A stretch of DNA of 64,000 bases from Symbiodinium natans (GCA_905221605.1 CAJNDS010000526.1:1-64000), one strand, 5' to 3'; positions 38,346 to 47,318 are shown, numbered from the stretch's first letter. Numbers and translations are program-made. Notes: generated by a model not told the origin, from the sequence alone.

Positions 38346-38655
38346 ACTTTGCAAAGGAGAGACGCGACTGGCAAGCAGCCGTTGCACCATGCAGCTTACA
38401 ATGATGCAGGGCCGGTGGTTGATCTGCTGCAGCATGGCTGCAAGATGCGGGGTAGCAGCGTTGTTCAGCTGCAAGAACTCCCGCTGGTGCCCCGAACCGA
38501 AAATTCCTGTGCCGTGATGCCACCCCCTTTTCCAAGATATCTGGCATCTTTCGTGAGACAGAACGCAGCCGAGGATTCAGAAGCGCGCTTCTTTAAAGAC
38601 GCTGGACGAGCAACTTGCTTGAAGGACAGCTCAGTAGCTGATCTGAGGCGGATTC
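38346..38655 (+). CDS. ankyrin repeat exon
   Basis: DATGKQPLHHAAYNDAGPVV then DLLQHGCKM is a good ankyrin repeat (P-L-H-H-A-A, V-V-D-L-L). The same frame continues to VRQNAAEDSEARFFKDAGRA and SSVADLRRIL, then meets GTTTTGTTTG (possible donor) and a small TTTAGGG array. Confidence 0.7.
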
Positions 38656-38939
38656 TGGTTTTGTTTGTTTTAGGGTTTACACTTAGGGTTTAGAGTTTCG
38701 GGTTTAGGGCTGAGGGCAGCTGTGCATTACCGCTTCTTTTTGTTGCCAAGGAGGGGCCTGGCCCCCTTCGGCTCCGCTGCAGACGGGGGCTACCCGACCC
38801 TGCACCCTGGCCGTGGTTTTGGTGTGTCAGCGCGCTGGGTAAAGGAGGCCTTTAGGCCTCAAGCCTCATAAAAGGGCCTCAGAAGCTTGAAATCGAACAG
38901 CCTCTGGAGCTGCAACTCTGCGGAGCACTGGACTTACAG

Positions 38940-39106
38940 CTCAGTATGCCGTCTTTGCTATTGTTTCACTCCTTGGTCGCGAGGCTGGAAGCCTTGCTGA
39001 AGCACCATTCGCCAAAGTCAGCGAAAGGCAGGGGGCAGCATTCTGCGCCGTAGATTCCCGCGCATACATCATGCCAGTAGACAAGTTCTCAAAGCGCAAT
39101 GCATAA
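38940..39106 (+). CDS. exon, unrecognised
   Basis: ACTTACAG acceptor, then QYAVFAIVSLLGREAGSLAE, APFAKVSERQGAAFCAVDSR and AYIMPVDKFSKRNA to TAA. It lies between two ankyrin-like exons. The antisense 81-codon frame (38941-39186) is also protein-like, so strand is not certain. Confidence 0.5.
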
Positions 39107-39200
39107 ACAGAAAAGCCGCAGAGACTCGTCAGCAGAAACATGTGCAACTGGCCAAAGTCTCCCAAACCTGTTCCATGAACCCACACATCGCTTCATACAG

Positions 39201-39292
39201 GCTATGAGAGCGCTGCCATCCATGCAGCCAGCAAAGGGCACCTGCCGGTGTTGAAGAAGCTACTTGGCGGGATCTTGCTTGGCGATCGCTAG
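39201..39292 (+). CDS. ankyrin-like exon
   Basis: CATACAG acceptor, then YESAAIHAASKGHLPVLKKL then LGGI. A-A-I-H-A-A-S-K-G-H-L-P-V-L-K-K-L-L matches the ankyrin consensus. Open to TAG. Confidence 0.65.
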
Positions 39293-39388
39293 TTGATTCA
39301 ATTGGCCTGGGGGCCTGGCTGCCTCAAAGCTGCATAATTACATCTGCTGTGCTGAGACTGAGCAAGGCTCGCCGAGTGGCGGGCAGAT

Positions 39389-39628
39389 TTGGCCCGTTCT
39401 GATGCTCAGGGAAGACGACTCGCACCTGGTCCTGCAATAGCATGTGTCGAACCTGCGCAGAGGAGCTCTGGCATTTTTTTGAACCATGCTGAAGCCACTG
39501 CAGGCAGACCACGCGGAGTTCTACCAGCACGCATCGGCCACTCGGCCCCTCACTGCTGTCAGATAAGAGAGAAGCGGCCTCGTGAAGTGCAGGTCACCCG
39601 TTACCTGCGAAACTGGGAGGACAGATGA
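39389..39628 (+). CDS. open frame, doubtful
   Basis: Three frames are open. The best short stretch is LKPLQADHAEFYQHASATRP in a different frame from the long one. Uncertain. Confidence 0.25.
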   Translation: MARSDAQGRRLAPGPAIACVEPAQRSSGIFLNHAEATAGRPRGVLPARIGHSAPHCCQIREKRPREVQVTRYLRNWEDR

Positions 39629-39719
39629 GGGGCATGCTTGGGAGCCGTGGGTTTAGGCCAGTTTTGCGACTTTCTGAAACAGGACCCATCGAAGGCCCGG
39701 AAGACTGGCAAAGGTGGGC

Positions 39720-39914
39720 AGACAGCACAGCGGACTGAGCTTTGAGCCTGAGGATTCTCTGCAGAAGTTACTGGGGCCGAGGGGATTGAGAGCCGCAGAA
39801 ATTGGTTCTTTGTATAGATCGCTTGGGTCATACAGCGATGTCATGGGTTTTCAGGATGATCAAGCCTGTGTGCAAGTTCTCAGTTGGCAGCAAACATCGA
39901 ATGAACAAGCTTGA
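39720..39914 (+). CDS. likely exon, unrecognised
   Basis: LSFEPEDSLQKLLGPRGLRA, AEIGSLYRSLGSYSDVMGFQ and DDQACVQVLSWQQTSNEQA to TGA. Protein-like composition; borders unknown. Confidence 0.5.
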   Translation, partial: RQHSGLSFEPEDSLQKLLGPRGLRAAEIGSLYRSLGSYSDVMGFQDDQACVQVLSWQQTSNEQA

Positions 39915-39955
39915 GCTAGGCCCGCCAGGCAAATCCACTCATAACCCCATTGCAG

Positions 39956-40071
39956 CAGTGCGAGTCGCTGCTTGCCTGTTGCCAGCTTCCTCCGTTCCTC
40001 CGCGCGAAAGATCCGGTTTTTCTGGCCAAAGCGCCGAAAGCGCCGAAGAGGCTGCAACGAGTGCAGGCTGA
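39956..40071 (+). CDS. likely terminal exon, unrecognised
   Basis: CCATTGCAG acceptor, then VRVAACLLPASSVPPRERSG then FSGQSAESAEEAATSAG to TGA. Confidence 0.45.
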
Positions 40072-40200
40072 GATTTCTTAGCTGTTAAGTGGTCGCTTCA
40101 TGAAATCAACAAAGCCCTGACCTGCAAGAGTCGCTTGCTGCGTGGAAGTTGTGCCATCATGTGAAGGGCTTTGGCTGGTTGAAGGTCTTTCCGATCCTTT

Positions 40201-40316
40201 ATGATTAGTATAATTATTACTATAGTTACTATTACTATTAGTATTATTACTATTATTACTATTATTATTACTATTATACTTATTACTATTATTATTATGA
40301 TTACTATTATTACTGT
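40201..40316 (+). repeat. ATT/ACT trinucleotide microsatellite
   Basis: About 115 bases of mixed ATT and ACT triplets; frames across it are Ile/Thr/Asn artefacts. Confidence 0.95.
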
Positions 40317-40334
40317 AGATCTCCGTTCCTACAG

Positions 40335-40579
40335 CAGAGTTGGTCTGCCAGGCTTTGGTCCGGTACAGTGCCATGCAGCGTGCACAGGGTCCTTACAAAA
40401 TCACCTCCCTGTTCTGCTTGGTCCCGACAGGCGATCAACAAGTCCCTGTTTACCCTTGGCCAGGCAGACGCATGCGCACGCAAAGTCACCTTGCTAGGAA
40501 GTTTATGTATGGACCAATCAAGACAGCAATGAAACTCATGACGTGCGACGTTGAGCTTGTGACTTTTGCAGGATTCTAG
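40335..40579 (+). CDS. exon of about 80 codons, unrecognised
   Basis: CCTACAG acceptor, then ELVCQALVRYSAMQRAQGPY, KITSLFCLVPTGDQQVPVYP, ...RKFMYGPIKTAMKLMTCDVE... to TAG. Coherent codon use. Could be an N-terminal globular segment; no family is recognised. Confidence 0.6.
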
Positions 40580-40643
40580 AAGCACTGTTTGTATGCTTGA
40601 GCAGTATGTACGAGGGTTGCTGATCGCAATCAATTATTCGGAT

Positions 40644-40710
40644 TCCCTAAACCCTAAGCCCTAAACCCTAAACCCTAAGCCCTAAACCCTAAACCCTAAA
40701 CCCTAAACCC
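40644..40710 (-). repeat. CCCTAAA/CCCTAAG array
   Basis: About nine units ending at the CCCCAG acceptor of the next exon (the array edge provides it). Confidence 0.93.
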
Positions 40711-40713
40711 CAG

Positions 40714-40839
40714 CACTCCGGTGGCATGCGCCAGGTTATCTCGCAGCTGTCCCAGGGAAAGGCTGAGAGGCCCGACAGCTTGCCTCCAATGAAGAGATGT
40801 GTCGTGGCGTTTTTTTATAGCAACGAAGATTTGGTATAA
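40714..40839 (+). CDS. probable kinesin motor exon before RNSKLT
   Basis: CCCCAG acceptor, then HSGGMRQVISQLSQGKAERP then DSLPPM... MRQVISQLSQGK fits the kinesin helix L-x-x-V-I-x-A-L-S that precedes H-I-P-Y-R-N-S-K-L-T. The frame runs to TAA; an earlier donor is expected. An AT microsatellite intron follows. Confidence 0.6.
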   Translation, partial: HSGGMRQVISQLSQGKAERPDSLPPMKRCVVAFFYSNEDLV

Positions 40840-40854
40840 TGATGTCATTCAGTT

Positions 40855-40880
40855 TACATGTGTTTTCTTGGTGTGAAGAT

Positions 40881-40919
<39 letters not shown>

Positions 40920-41075
40920 GTGTATATATATAATACTATGTATATTACCATATATAATGCTCTATATGTATGTATATATATATATCATAATGTATTAGAT
41001 CGAATATATTGTACGCAAGTAAGTTAAACACCATTATGTATATACATGTATATATATATATATATGTATAGCGTG
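40855..41075. repeat. AT microsatellites
   Basis: Several (TA)n blocks with TATATGTA interruptions inside the intron. Further AT blocks lie at 41225-41295. Confidence 0.9.
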
Positions 41076-41098
41076 GATTCCGAAGAATCTTGAGCCAG

Positions 41099-41141
41099 GC
41101 ACATACCGTACAGGAACTCGAAGCTGACGCAGCTGCTTCAG
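41099..41141 (+). CDS. kinesin motor exon (HIPYRNSKLTQLLQ)
   Basis: GAGCCAG acceptor, then HIPYRNSKLTQLLQ, the conserved kinesin strand and helix that contact the nucleotide-sensing region. The frame continues EIRLCIGNT after CTTCAG, which does not match kinesin, so the exon probably ends near 41141 at CAG|GAGATC or at a site a few bases on. Confidence 0.85.
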
Positions 41142-41345
41142 GAGATCCGATTGTGCATCGGAAACACTGCAGCTGCTGGGTGTTTCATGCATAGCTTGCT
41201 GCCTGAGCTCTCGTGACTTGCGTATAATATAGTATTATATATATATATATATAGTATTTTAGTATATATGGGTATATATATATATATTTAATATATAGTA
41301 TTCTTGCAAGACCTCACATCGTAGTTTCGGCGGAAGTTGCCGTAG

Positions 41346-41457
41346 CATGCTCAGCTGTTCACCTGGTAGCGTGAAACGGCAACCTAAGCATGCATTTCGC
41401 GTCGCGGCTGCAAGGGCACAGGACGGTTTCGAGACGTGTGCGGTCCATATCGTGAAG
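41346..41457 (+). CDS. open frame, doubtful
   Basis: MLSCSPGSVKRQPKHAFRVA then AARAQDGFETCAVHIVKP to TGA. It lies inside the kinesin gene interval, and a 115-codon antisense frame overlaps it. Confidence 0.3.
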
Positions 41458-41856
41458 CCATGAAGACTTTGAAGAAGCTGTGAAGAAGGACAGTTTTGGC
41501 GGTTCAGCTCTATGCCTGATGGTCCCACGCCCGGCCTGGCCTGGTGAAGTTGGATGAAGTTGGGCAACGTGAGGTTTCGGGTGTCGGTATTGTGCGGCCG
41601 TAGCAAGTCTGGTGCAGAGCTACTGTAAACCCCACCGAAGAAACTTCGGTCCTGCGCAGACTCCTGTTCTCCCGACCTCCACGCAGTAGGAGGCAGTACT
41701 TACACATACACTTCTGGGTTGTGAGCACGTTGGAGGTGCCACCTCCTGCTGCATACCTCAGAGCTTCACAACCTCACTTCAACAAGGTTCAGTTGAACTA
41801 AGTCCGTAGCCATGGAATCCCGAAAGGCATCCCCCTCCGTACATCTACTGTTACAG

Positions 41857-41990
41857 TAGGGTTTAGGGTTTAGGATTTAGGGTTTAGCGTAGCTTCTGAA
41901 GCAGAATGCCGTTCCAGTAGGGTTTAGGGTTAGGGTTTAGGGTTTAGGATTTAGGGTTTAGGGTAGCTTCTGAAGCAGAATGCCTTAACC
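41857..41990 (+). repeat. TTTAGGG array in a tandem duplication
   Basis: AGCTTCTGAAGCAGAATGCC occurs twice (about 41891 and 41969), each preceded by TTTAGGG/GATTTAGGG units. A unit of about 78 bp has duplicated together with its array. Confidence 0.9.
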
Positions 41991-41994
41991 GCAG

Positions 41995-42092
41995 GCTGTG
42001 CGGACTTGGCGCTTCAGGTCACTTGCATCTCGCCTGCCTCGGCCTTCGCCGAGGAGTCGGTCAACTCGCTAAACTACGCGCAGAAGGCTGGG
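41995..42092 (+). CDS. kinesin motor C-terminal exon
   Basis: AACCGCAG acceptor, then CADLALQVTCISPASAFAEE then SVNSLNYAQKAG. I-S-P-x-x-x-x-x-E-E-S-x-x-S-L-x-Y-A-Q is the hallmark final strand and helix of the kinesin motor domain. It completes the RNSKLTQLLQ exon apart from a short D-S-L-G-G piece not found. Confidence 0.88.
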
Positions 42093-42175
42093 ATCCATGG
42101 CTTGGGCTGCTTTGCTTGAGATTCTTCCCTGGCTTGTATTCCAGAATCTGGCAGCAAGGGCACATGGGTATTGCC

Positions 42176-42276
42176 CAAAATAGGGTTACCCCTTTCATAC
42201 CCCCAAATAAAATAGAATGGAATCCCCTTGAAGGGACCCCAAAAAAAGGGTACCCCGATCTTCGGAAATCCCAACA
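42176..42276. mobile_element. MITE-like element, family A (diverged)
   Basis: AGGGTTACCCCTTTCATACC at the left and GGGTACCCCGATCTTCGGAA at the right with internal GGAATCCCC; in the intron after the kinesin motor. Confidence 0.6.
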
Positions 42277-42358
42277 TGACTCGGGCAAGATGAAGAACCT
42301 TAAGTACGAGCAAGTGCGATAAGTCGATGCAACATAATTGCCGAAACTGAATGTTAAG

Positions 42359-42410
42359 GGTATAGGGTTTAGGGTTTAGGGTTTAGAGTTTAGGGCTTAG
42401 GGTTTAAGAT
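42359..42410 (+). repeat. TTTAGGG array
   Basis: Seven units. Confidence 0.9.
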
Positions 42411-42451
42411 CTTGCGAGCATGTTTGCTCCGTTGTTTCTTGTCTGAGACAG

Positions 42452-42550
42452 GGCACCTCCGCTCTGCCCACCCCAAGGAACCTGACCTCGTCCTTTCCCC
42501 GCAAAAATGTCAGACGTCCTTTGAAGATGTCTCCGGCTGACGTCAGCTGA
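42452..42550 (+). CDS. probable kinesin tail exon (basic, Ser/Pro)
   Basis: TGAGACAG acceptor, then GTSALPTPRNLTSSFPRKNV then RRPLKMSPADVS to TGA. Another plus frame and a minus frame (RFAKALGLILAVGMRQ) are also open, so the frame choice rests on position after the motor. Confidence 0.4.
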   Translation, partial: GTSALPTPRNLTSSFPRKNVRRPLKMSPADVS

Positions 42551-42623
42551 CGCATCCCCACAGCAAGGATCAAGCCAAGGGCCTTTGCAAATCTTGGGTG
42601 CACTGCGCGCTCCTGACAAGTGC

Positions 42624-42700
42624 CCTAAACCCTAAACCCTAAACCCTAAACCCCAAACCCCAAACCCCAAACCCTAAACCCTAAACCCTAAACCTAAAAC
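42624..42700 (-). repeat. CCCTAAA and CCCCAAA array
   Basis: CCCTAAA units, three CCCCAAA, then CCCTAAA again. Confidence 0.93.
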
Positions 42701-42712
42701 CCCCACGTGCAG

Positions 42713-42778
42713 GCCATGAACATCCAGAATACACCCATTCTGCAGCTGGATGCTGCGGCCTCGGGCCGGTGGAAGTAA
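42713..42778 (+). CDS. short exon after the kinesin motor
   Basis: CGTGCAG acceptor, then AMNIQNTPILQLDAAASGRW. A GTGGAAG donor just before the TAA (GGGCCG|GTGGAA) would keep it internal. Confidence 0.5.
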   Translation, partial: AMNIQNTPILQLDAAASGRWK

Positions 42779-42823
42779 CTTGATCCCTCCCCCAAGATTG
42801 GCAGTAGTTCGATGCTTAAAGAA

Positions 42824-42926
42824 GTAGGGTTCAGGGTTCAGGGTTCAGGGTTTAGGGTTTAGGGTTTAGGGTTTAGGGTTTCGGGTTTCGGGTTTCGGGT
42901 TTCGGGTTTCGGGTTTCGGGTTTAGG
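42824..42926 (+). repeat. TTCAGGG-TTTAGGG-TTTCGGG array
   Basis: Three successive homogeneous blocks: three TTCAGGG, five TTTAGGG and six TTTCGGG units. Confidence 0.93.
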
Positions 42927-42965
42927 CTGCGATGTCTCCCCTGCACCCATAATGTCCTTTGTTGT

Positions 42966-43160
42966 ACTATTCTGGAGTTGGACGCCAAAAAGGAAGATTT
43001 GGTACGGTTTAAACTTCTACAGCATGTTGAAAGGATACCACCAACTTCTAGTTGGGATCTTCGAGGTTTGCTTATGTACCGCCGCTTTATGACAAATTGT
43101 TCTGTCGCCAGGGCCGTCCCCGCTATTGTCCACTTCGCAAAGATAAACCTTCCCCGCGTG
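42966..43160 (+). CDS. probable kinesin stalk exon (coiled coil)
   Basis: LELDAKKEDLVRFKLLQHVE is a heptad-like charged helix; the frame continues SSWDLRGLLMYRRFMTNC. It follows the kinesin motor on the same strand, as a stalk would. Borders uncertain. Confidence 0.5.
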
Positions 43161-43434
43161 ACTGTTTTCATGGGTCTGGGGGTTGGGGGGGGTTTGGGGG
43201 GGTGGCCGAAAATGCCGGGAGGAGGGGGCGATAGGAGGGGGAGGGGTTCCGCTTCTTCCTATTAACAAGGCTGGCCGATTCGTTTCCCGCAGCTTGTGTT
43301 CTCAATTGTGGAGGGGGGGTTTATGAATAGCTTCCGGAATTTAGGTTTCTTATTGTTGCGCGGGTGGGGGAGGGTGGAGGGGGACTGTTGTAAGGCAAGT
43401 CAACATTACTTGCACTGCGCTGTTTCTGCTGCAG

Positions 43435-43534
43435 CTCTTCAGTTCAAATCAGATGCGATCACCACTCTGCCCAAGGAACATCAGCGCGTCTTGCAGGAGC
43501 TCCGGTCAGAGAACGCGCTTCTCCGGCCGCTTGG
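43435..43534 (+). CDS. kinesin stalk/tail exon (coiled coil)
   Basis: CTGCTGCAG acceptor, then LQFKSDAITTLPKEHQRVLQ then ELRSENALLRPL, donor TTGG|GTGACA. Leu/Ile heptads and ELRSENALL are typical coiled coil. Confidence 0.6.
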
Positions 43535-43662
43535 GTGACATTGGGTGACCTTAGTTGTAAATGCATGCACCCTAATTAGCCTAAACCCAAGAGGGGTCTG
43601 TACCCACGACAGGTTTTAGAGACCGCCCAAACCCCAAACCCTGTAGTCACTGTAGTCTCAAC

Positions 43663-43903
43663 ATGTGCCTCACCAAGCCGAGGCGGGAACTCGAGGGCTA
43701 CCGCCATCGCTTTGGCGCCGTTTGCTTAGAGAACGTCCTTTCTGCAAGGGTCCGTTGTTGCAGGTTGGAGTTTGCCTGGAATACCGGGATATCTGGTGCT
43801 GGGCAAGTGCAGATTCGTGCAGAGAGAAATGCACTGAAAAGCGCGAATTCAACACTCAAGAGGAGCCAGAAATGGGATTCGACACCGTGTAGGTTCCTTC
43901 AGT
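43663..43903 (+). CDS. probable kinesin tail exons (coiled coil at end)
   Basis: The open frame contains PRRELEGYRHRFGAVCLENV. After GTGCAG it reads IRAERNALKSANSTLKRSQK, a short coiled coil. AGGTTGGA and GCAAGTGCAG sites suggest two exons. The gene end is not seen. Confidence 0.5.
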
Positions 43904-44325
43904 AGAGCCGCGATCAAGGACTTGTCGTCTCGCGGCTATCTTTCTGACAACGTTGCTACGGCGCCACGGCTGACATAGTCGGTTTTGTTTTGCAACGTGG
44001 CTCAGAACGACTCTTTGTGTGATGTTGCATCAGATGCAACATAATTATAGAGGTCCGCAAACATCGAAGATGTTCTCAGAGCTCGCCTTGAACTCAAGCC
44101 TTGTTTCTAGGGTTCTAGATCTTTGTTTCTGCCAGACTCAAGATGTAGTCCTGAACACACCCCGTTGGACGCTTGGAATCACTGTCAACTGCCGGACGAT
44201 TTGGATTTGCGGATCACATGTAGGTAGCACCCTGCATTCTGCATCACTCTTGTGAACTCTCCAGCTCAAAGTCCCCTGATAGAACGAGGGTTGGCTTGCC
44301 AGTTTGTTGTCCCCTTGATGGCCGA

Positions 44326-44445
44326 CCCTAAACCCCAAACCCCAAACCCCAAACCCCAAACCCCAAACCCCAAACCCCAAACCCCAAACCCCAAACCCCA
44401 AACCCCAAACCCTAAACCCTAAACCCTAAACCCTAAACCCTAACC
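44326..44445 (-). repeat. CCCCAAA block then CCCTAAA
   Basis: About 11 perfect CCCCAAA units followed by six CCCTAAA. A homogenised point variant. Confidence 0.95.
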
Positions 44446-44580
44446 CGCAACATCCTCGCCAACTCCCTTGTAGACTAGTCCTGCCAAACACGACTCCCAC
44501 GGCCCTGCACACCAGGAGCTCCCCCCGGCTGATTCACCCAGCGAAACCTCCTCCCCTCAAGGCCACCTGCGCTAACCTTA

Positions 44581-44690
44581 TGGGGGTTTACGAAAATCGG
44601 GGACACCCAATATACAGCAGACCCCCAAATAGTAGGATTCCTTTAGAATACGGAGCCAATAAGGTACCCCTGTTTTCGGAAACCCCCTTA
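44581..44690. mobile_element. MITE-like element, family A (best copy)
   Basis: The left end TGGGGGTTTACGAAAATCGG and right end TGTTTTCGGAAACCCCCTTA are inverted. The core has CCCAAATAGTAGGATTCC and CCAATAAGGTACCCC. 110 bp, no coding capacity. Confidence 0.8.
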
Positions 44691-44699
44691 CGGCTTTGT

Positions 44700-45395
44700 G
44701 CAATTCCTCTTGGGCTTGTGTTAGAAGATAGAATGTCATGTTCGTTTGAGTTCGAAATTCAGCTGCGTTGACCACCAGCTTAGCATCTATATGCTAGACA
44801 TGACGCAAGCTCTTGAGTCTCGTCTCGTTGTGGTGGGTTCGTTTGGATTTCTGTGTTTTTGGGTTTTACCCTACCTGCACACTGCACTGCGAGATTGTGG
44901 TGGATTCTACCCTCAATTCCTCGCTTAGCCTTGTAGAGCCTTGTTCTTCTAGAGGGTGGCTCTTGGATTGTTTTGGGAACGAATAAGCGCATAAGAAGAC
45001 ACGAGAATGAATTGAATGAATAAGCATACATCAGAACCATAGCAGAAAACACGGAGAGTAATGGACTCTTAGATGATACAGAACACATCCCAAATATGCA
45101 ATAACTAAAAATGGATGACAAGTACTGTTCGAACAAGACAACTTCTAATCAAGCCTAGAAATATCAAATGGCTGAATACACTCACATGCCTCATCGGTCA
45201 CGAATAAAATGCACCGTGCTGACATCCATGCTATGCGACAGATCCGAAGCGGGAGCTGGCCTCCTCGCGTGGTCACAGCCTTCCGCCAGACTTCTCTCCG
45301 CAGGTGGGCCGCGCCCCGAAGACAGATTTTGGAGTAGATTCTTCGAGCATTGCCGGATTTGGGTCCGTTTTGGGCATTTTGGGATGTGAGGGGTT
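44700..45395. other. no confident gene; AT-richer DNA
   Basis: Competing frames (plus 44746-44928, minus 44780-45136, minus 45145-45423, plus 45168-45389) with none clearly coding. Confidence 0.4.
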
Positions 45396-45401
45396 GGACC
45401 G

Positions 45402-45540
45402 GTGTGCAAGTTGGTGTTTCCACTTGCTGCCGAGCTCAAAGTCTCAAAGCGGCGTGAGAGTGGCACCACTGACAGGTCTCAAGACCGCCTGCACCGCCTC
45501 TGGCAAGCAGCAGCCTCAGCACTCTGCCTAGCCTCAACCC
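45402..45540 (+). CDS. likely exon, unrecognised
   Basis: VCKLVFPLAAELKVSKRRES then GTTDRSQDRLHRLWQAAASA, C/G-ending codons, ending where a family F palindrome begins. Confidence 0.5.
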
Positions 45541-45545
45541 AAAGA

Positions 45546-45639
45546 GCCCAATACCCCTTAACTACAGCATATACCTTAAATCATACGAAGGATCCCTACA
45601 TAGTTTAAGGTATACTCCCTAATTAAGGGGCATTGGGCT
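45546..45639. mobile_element. MITE-like palindromic element, family F
   Basis: GCCCAATACCCCTTAACTAC at the left and TAATTAAGGGGCATTGGGC at the right are inverted, with nested TATACCTTAAA and TTTAAGGTATA. Single copy seen. Confidence 0.75.
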
Positions 45640-45920
45640 GTCTAGAAACCGTGGTGCATGTCCGTAGGCTCCCAGCAATATCTTCGACTGCTCCCTGGGC
45701 ACTACACTACTTGAACACTGATACTACTGCAGATGAAATGGGATCTATGATTGGTTAATTGGACATCTGATTGGGCTCTTGCGTCTCAGGTGCAAACCTG
45801 CCGTCGCCGAGCTCGGCGCGCAGCGGTTCCGGCGGAGCTGTTCGGGAGGCTCGGACTCAGGAGGGCTCGGACTCAGGAGGGCGGCTCTGCATTGCGAAGT
45901 AGTTACCACGGCGTGGAGTT

Positions 45921-46208
45921 TTGTACCGATTCGAGCGGACAGATCGTCTCTGCAGCTTCGGTGTGCCGACCGAGCAAATCGCCGCATTTTCAGCAGCAGG
46001 GACGTTGACGACCATCAGAATGCCAAGGCTCAAGGCGAAAGAACTGATTCTAGAGGTGCGCCACCATTCCAGACGGATCAAGTTGTTCCTTGCTAAACAC
46101 AGAACATCACAAAATCAGGGCATCCTATGCCACCCGGTCTGTTCTGCTAACATGAAAGCGCTGTGGCACTTCCTGGAAAAGGGCGACAAAGATGCAGCGG
46201 CTGCCTGA
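45921..46208 (+). CDS. N-terminal exon(s) of an ankyrin protein
   Basis: RFERTDRLCSFGVPTEQIAA, FSAAGTLTTIRMPRLKAKEL, ILEVRHHSRRIKLFLAKH, then NMKALWHFLEKGDKDAAAA. Good codon bias. The last piece resembles the start of an ankyrin repeat (A-L-x-x-F-L-x-x-G-D). It lies just upstream of the ankyrin exon. Confidence 0.5.
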   Translation: MYRFERTDRLCSFGVPTEQIAAFSAAGTLTTIRMPRLKAKELILEVRHHSRRIKLFLAKHRTSQNQGILCHPVCSANMKALWHFLEKGDKDAAAA

Positions 46209-46435
46209 GTGGTTTTGAGTCACATGGCTCCAGTGTGCATCAGTGTCCTCTGCCTGTTCGTTTTGGTCAGGTTCAATGCTTGATACACAAGTTAATCGAT
46301 TCGTTGCACAGCACGGGCAAAGGAGCTTGAAACCACTCGCGTAGGTTTGATCTTGCAGCCCGTCAGAGTCGATTTCTGCTCTCCGCCGTCCTCTGCTCAA
46401 GCGCACGTGCTAGCTTTGACAGGCCCCACAAGGAT

Positions 46436-46945
46436 GTGTGTTTTGGCATCATGCCGAGACCTGTCAGGCTGAAAAGAGAGCAGACGATCGAGACCAGCAT
46501 TCCCGGCACGATTGAGTCCCTGAAGGTCGAGGGATGGGCAGGCCTTGAAGCTTTCACATCCTTCCAGAGATGCACCACTCCCTCCGAGAGGTCCCAACGT
46601 CGATCCCTGGTAAGGCTCGAGAATGAGCAGATCTTGAGTGACTTCCTCCGTACGCACCAGTTCGAATCAGCAGATGAGCCAACAGTACATTTTTCATGCT
46701 GGGTGCGGCGGCGTATCTTCCCCATCCACGTTGCGGCCAAGCTCGGGGATCACAGAGTCGTGCAGGCGTTGCTGAAAGCACAAGCTGATCCAGGTGTGAA
46801 GAACTGCTGGGGACAAACTGCACTGGACGTTGCCCGCAAGGCAAACAGGTCGGGCTCCCACAAATTGGTCATGGAGCATCTGAAGACACCTGCTGTCAAC
46901 TTGCGTCAGGCACTGCAGATAATGAAGACATCAAACAGCACGTGA
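46436..46945 (+). CDS. ankyrin repeat protein, C-terminal exon
   Basis: A 169-codon frame. FPIHVAAKLGDHRVVQALLK then AQADPGVKNCWGQTALDVAR make about one and a half ankyrin repeats. KANRSGSHKLVMEHL and a short tail to TGA follow. Upstream residues (EQILSDFLRTHQFESAD) are helical. Binding partner unknown. Confidence 0.75.
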   Translation: MCFGIMPRPVRLKREQTIETSIPGTIESLKVEGWAGLEAFTSFQRCTTPSERSQRRSLVRLENEQILSDFLRTHQFESADEPTVHFSCWVRRRIFPIHVAAKLGDHRVVQALLKAQADPGVKNCWGQTALDVARKANRSGSHKLVMEHLKTPAVNLRQALQIMKTSNST

Positions 46946-47166
46946 TCGCTGATCAACTTTCTCTTCCTCGCCCTTCACCGATGGTGTTCCACAGGGGCTT
47001 TCCCGCACTTGCGCCAAGCGCAATGTGTCATTCCTGTGTATTTATATCCCTTCGTGACAGGACGTTTCGCACTTTAGCATTGAAGTTTGCATTGCACTTT
47101 GCATTGCGCTTTACAGACCCGAGCTCCGGCTGGCTGGTGCTGAGCGCGTTTCAGCGGCGGCTCTTT

Positions 47167-47318
47167 AAAGGGTCCATGTCGTGCAAGTTAGGCAAGGTTG
47201 GCTCGTCTAAATTCCTTAAGGGTCCATGTACCCATTGGAGTATATACTTGGGCCCAACAACTACTACATGGAAACGCCTTCAAGGCCCAAGTATATACAT
47301 AAGTACATGGACCCTTTG
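47167..47318. mobile_element. palindromic element, family G
   Basis: The outer arms AAAGGGTCCATGT and its complement ACATGGACCCTTT frame an inner inverted pair (GTATATACTTGGGCC and GGCCCAAGTATATAC). 152 bp. The 219-codon frame 46942-47601 runs through it and is not trusted. Confidence 0.75.

Noticed and set aside
41805-41830. CCGTAGCCAT, resembling the start of the dinoflagellate spliced leader
   Set aside because: Only ten bases agree and the sequence then diverges (GGAATCC), so this is within chance for 64 kb.
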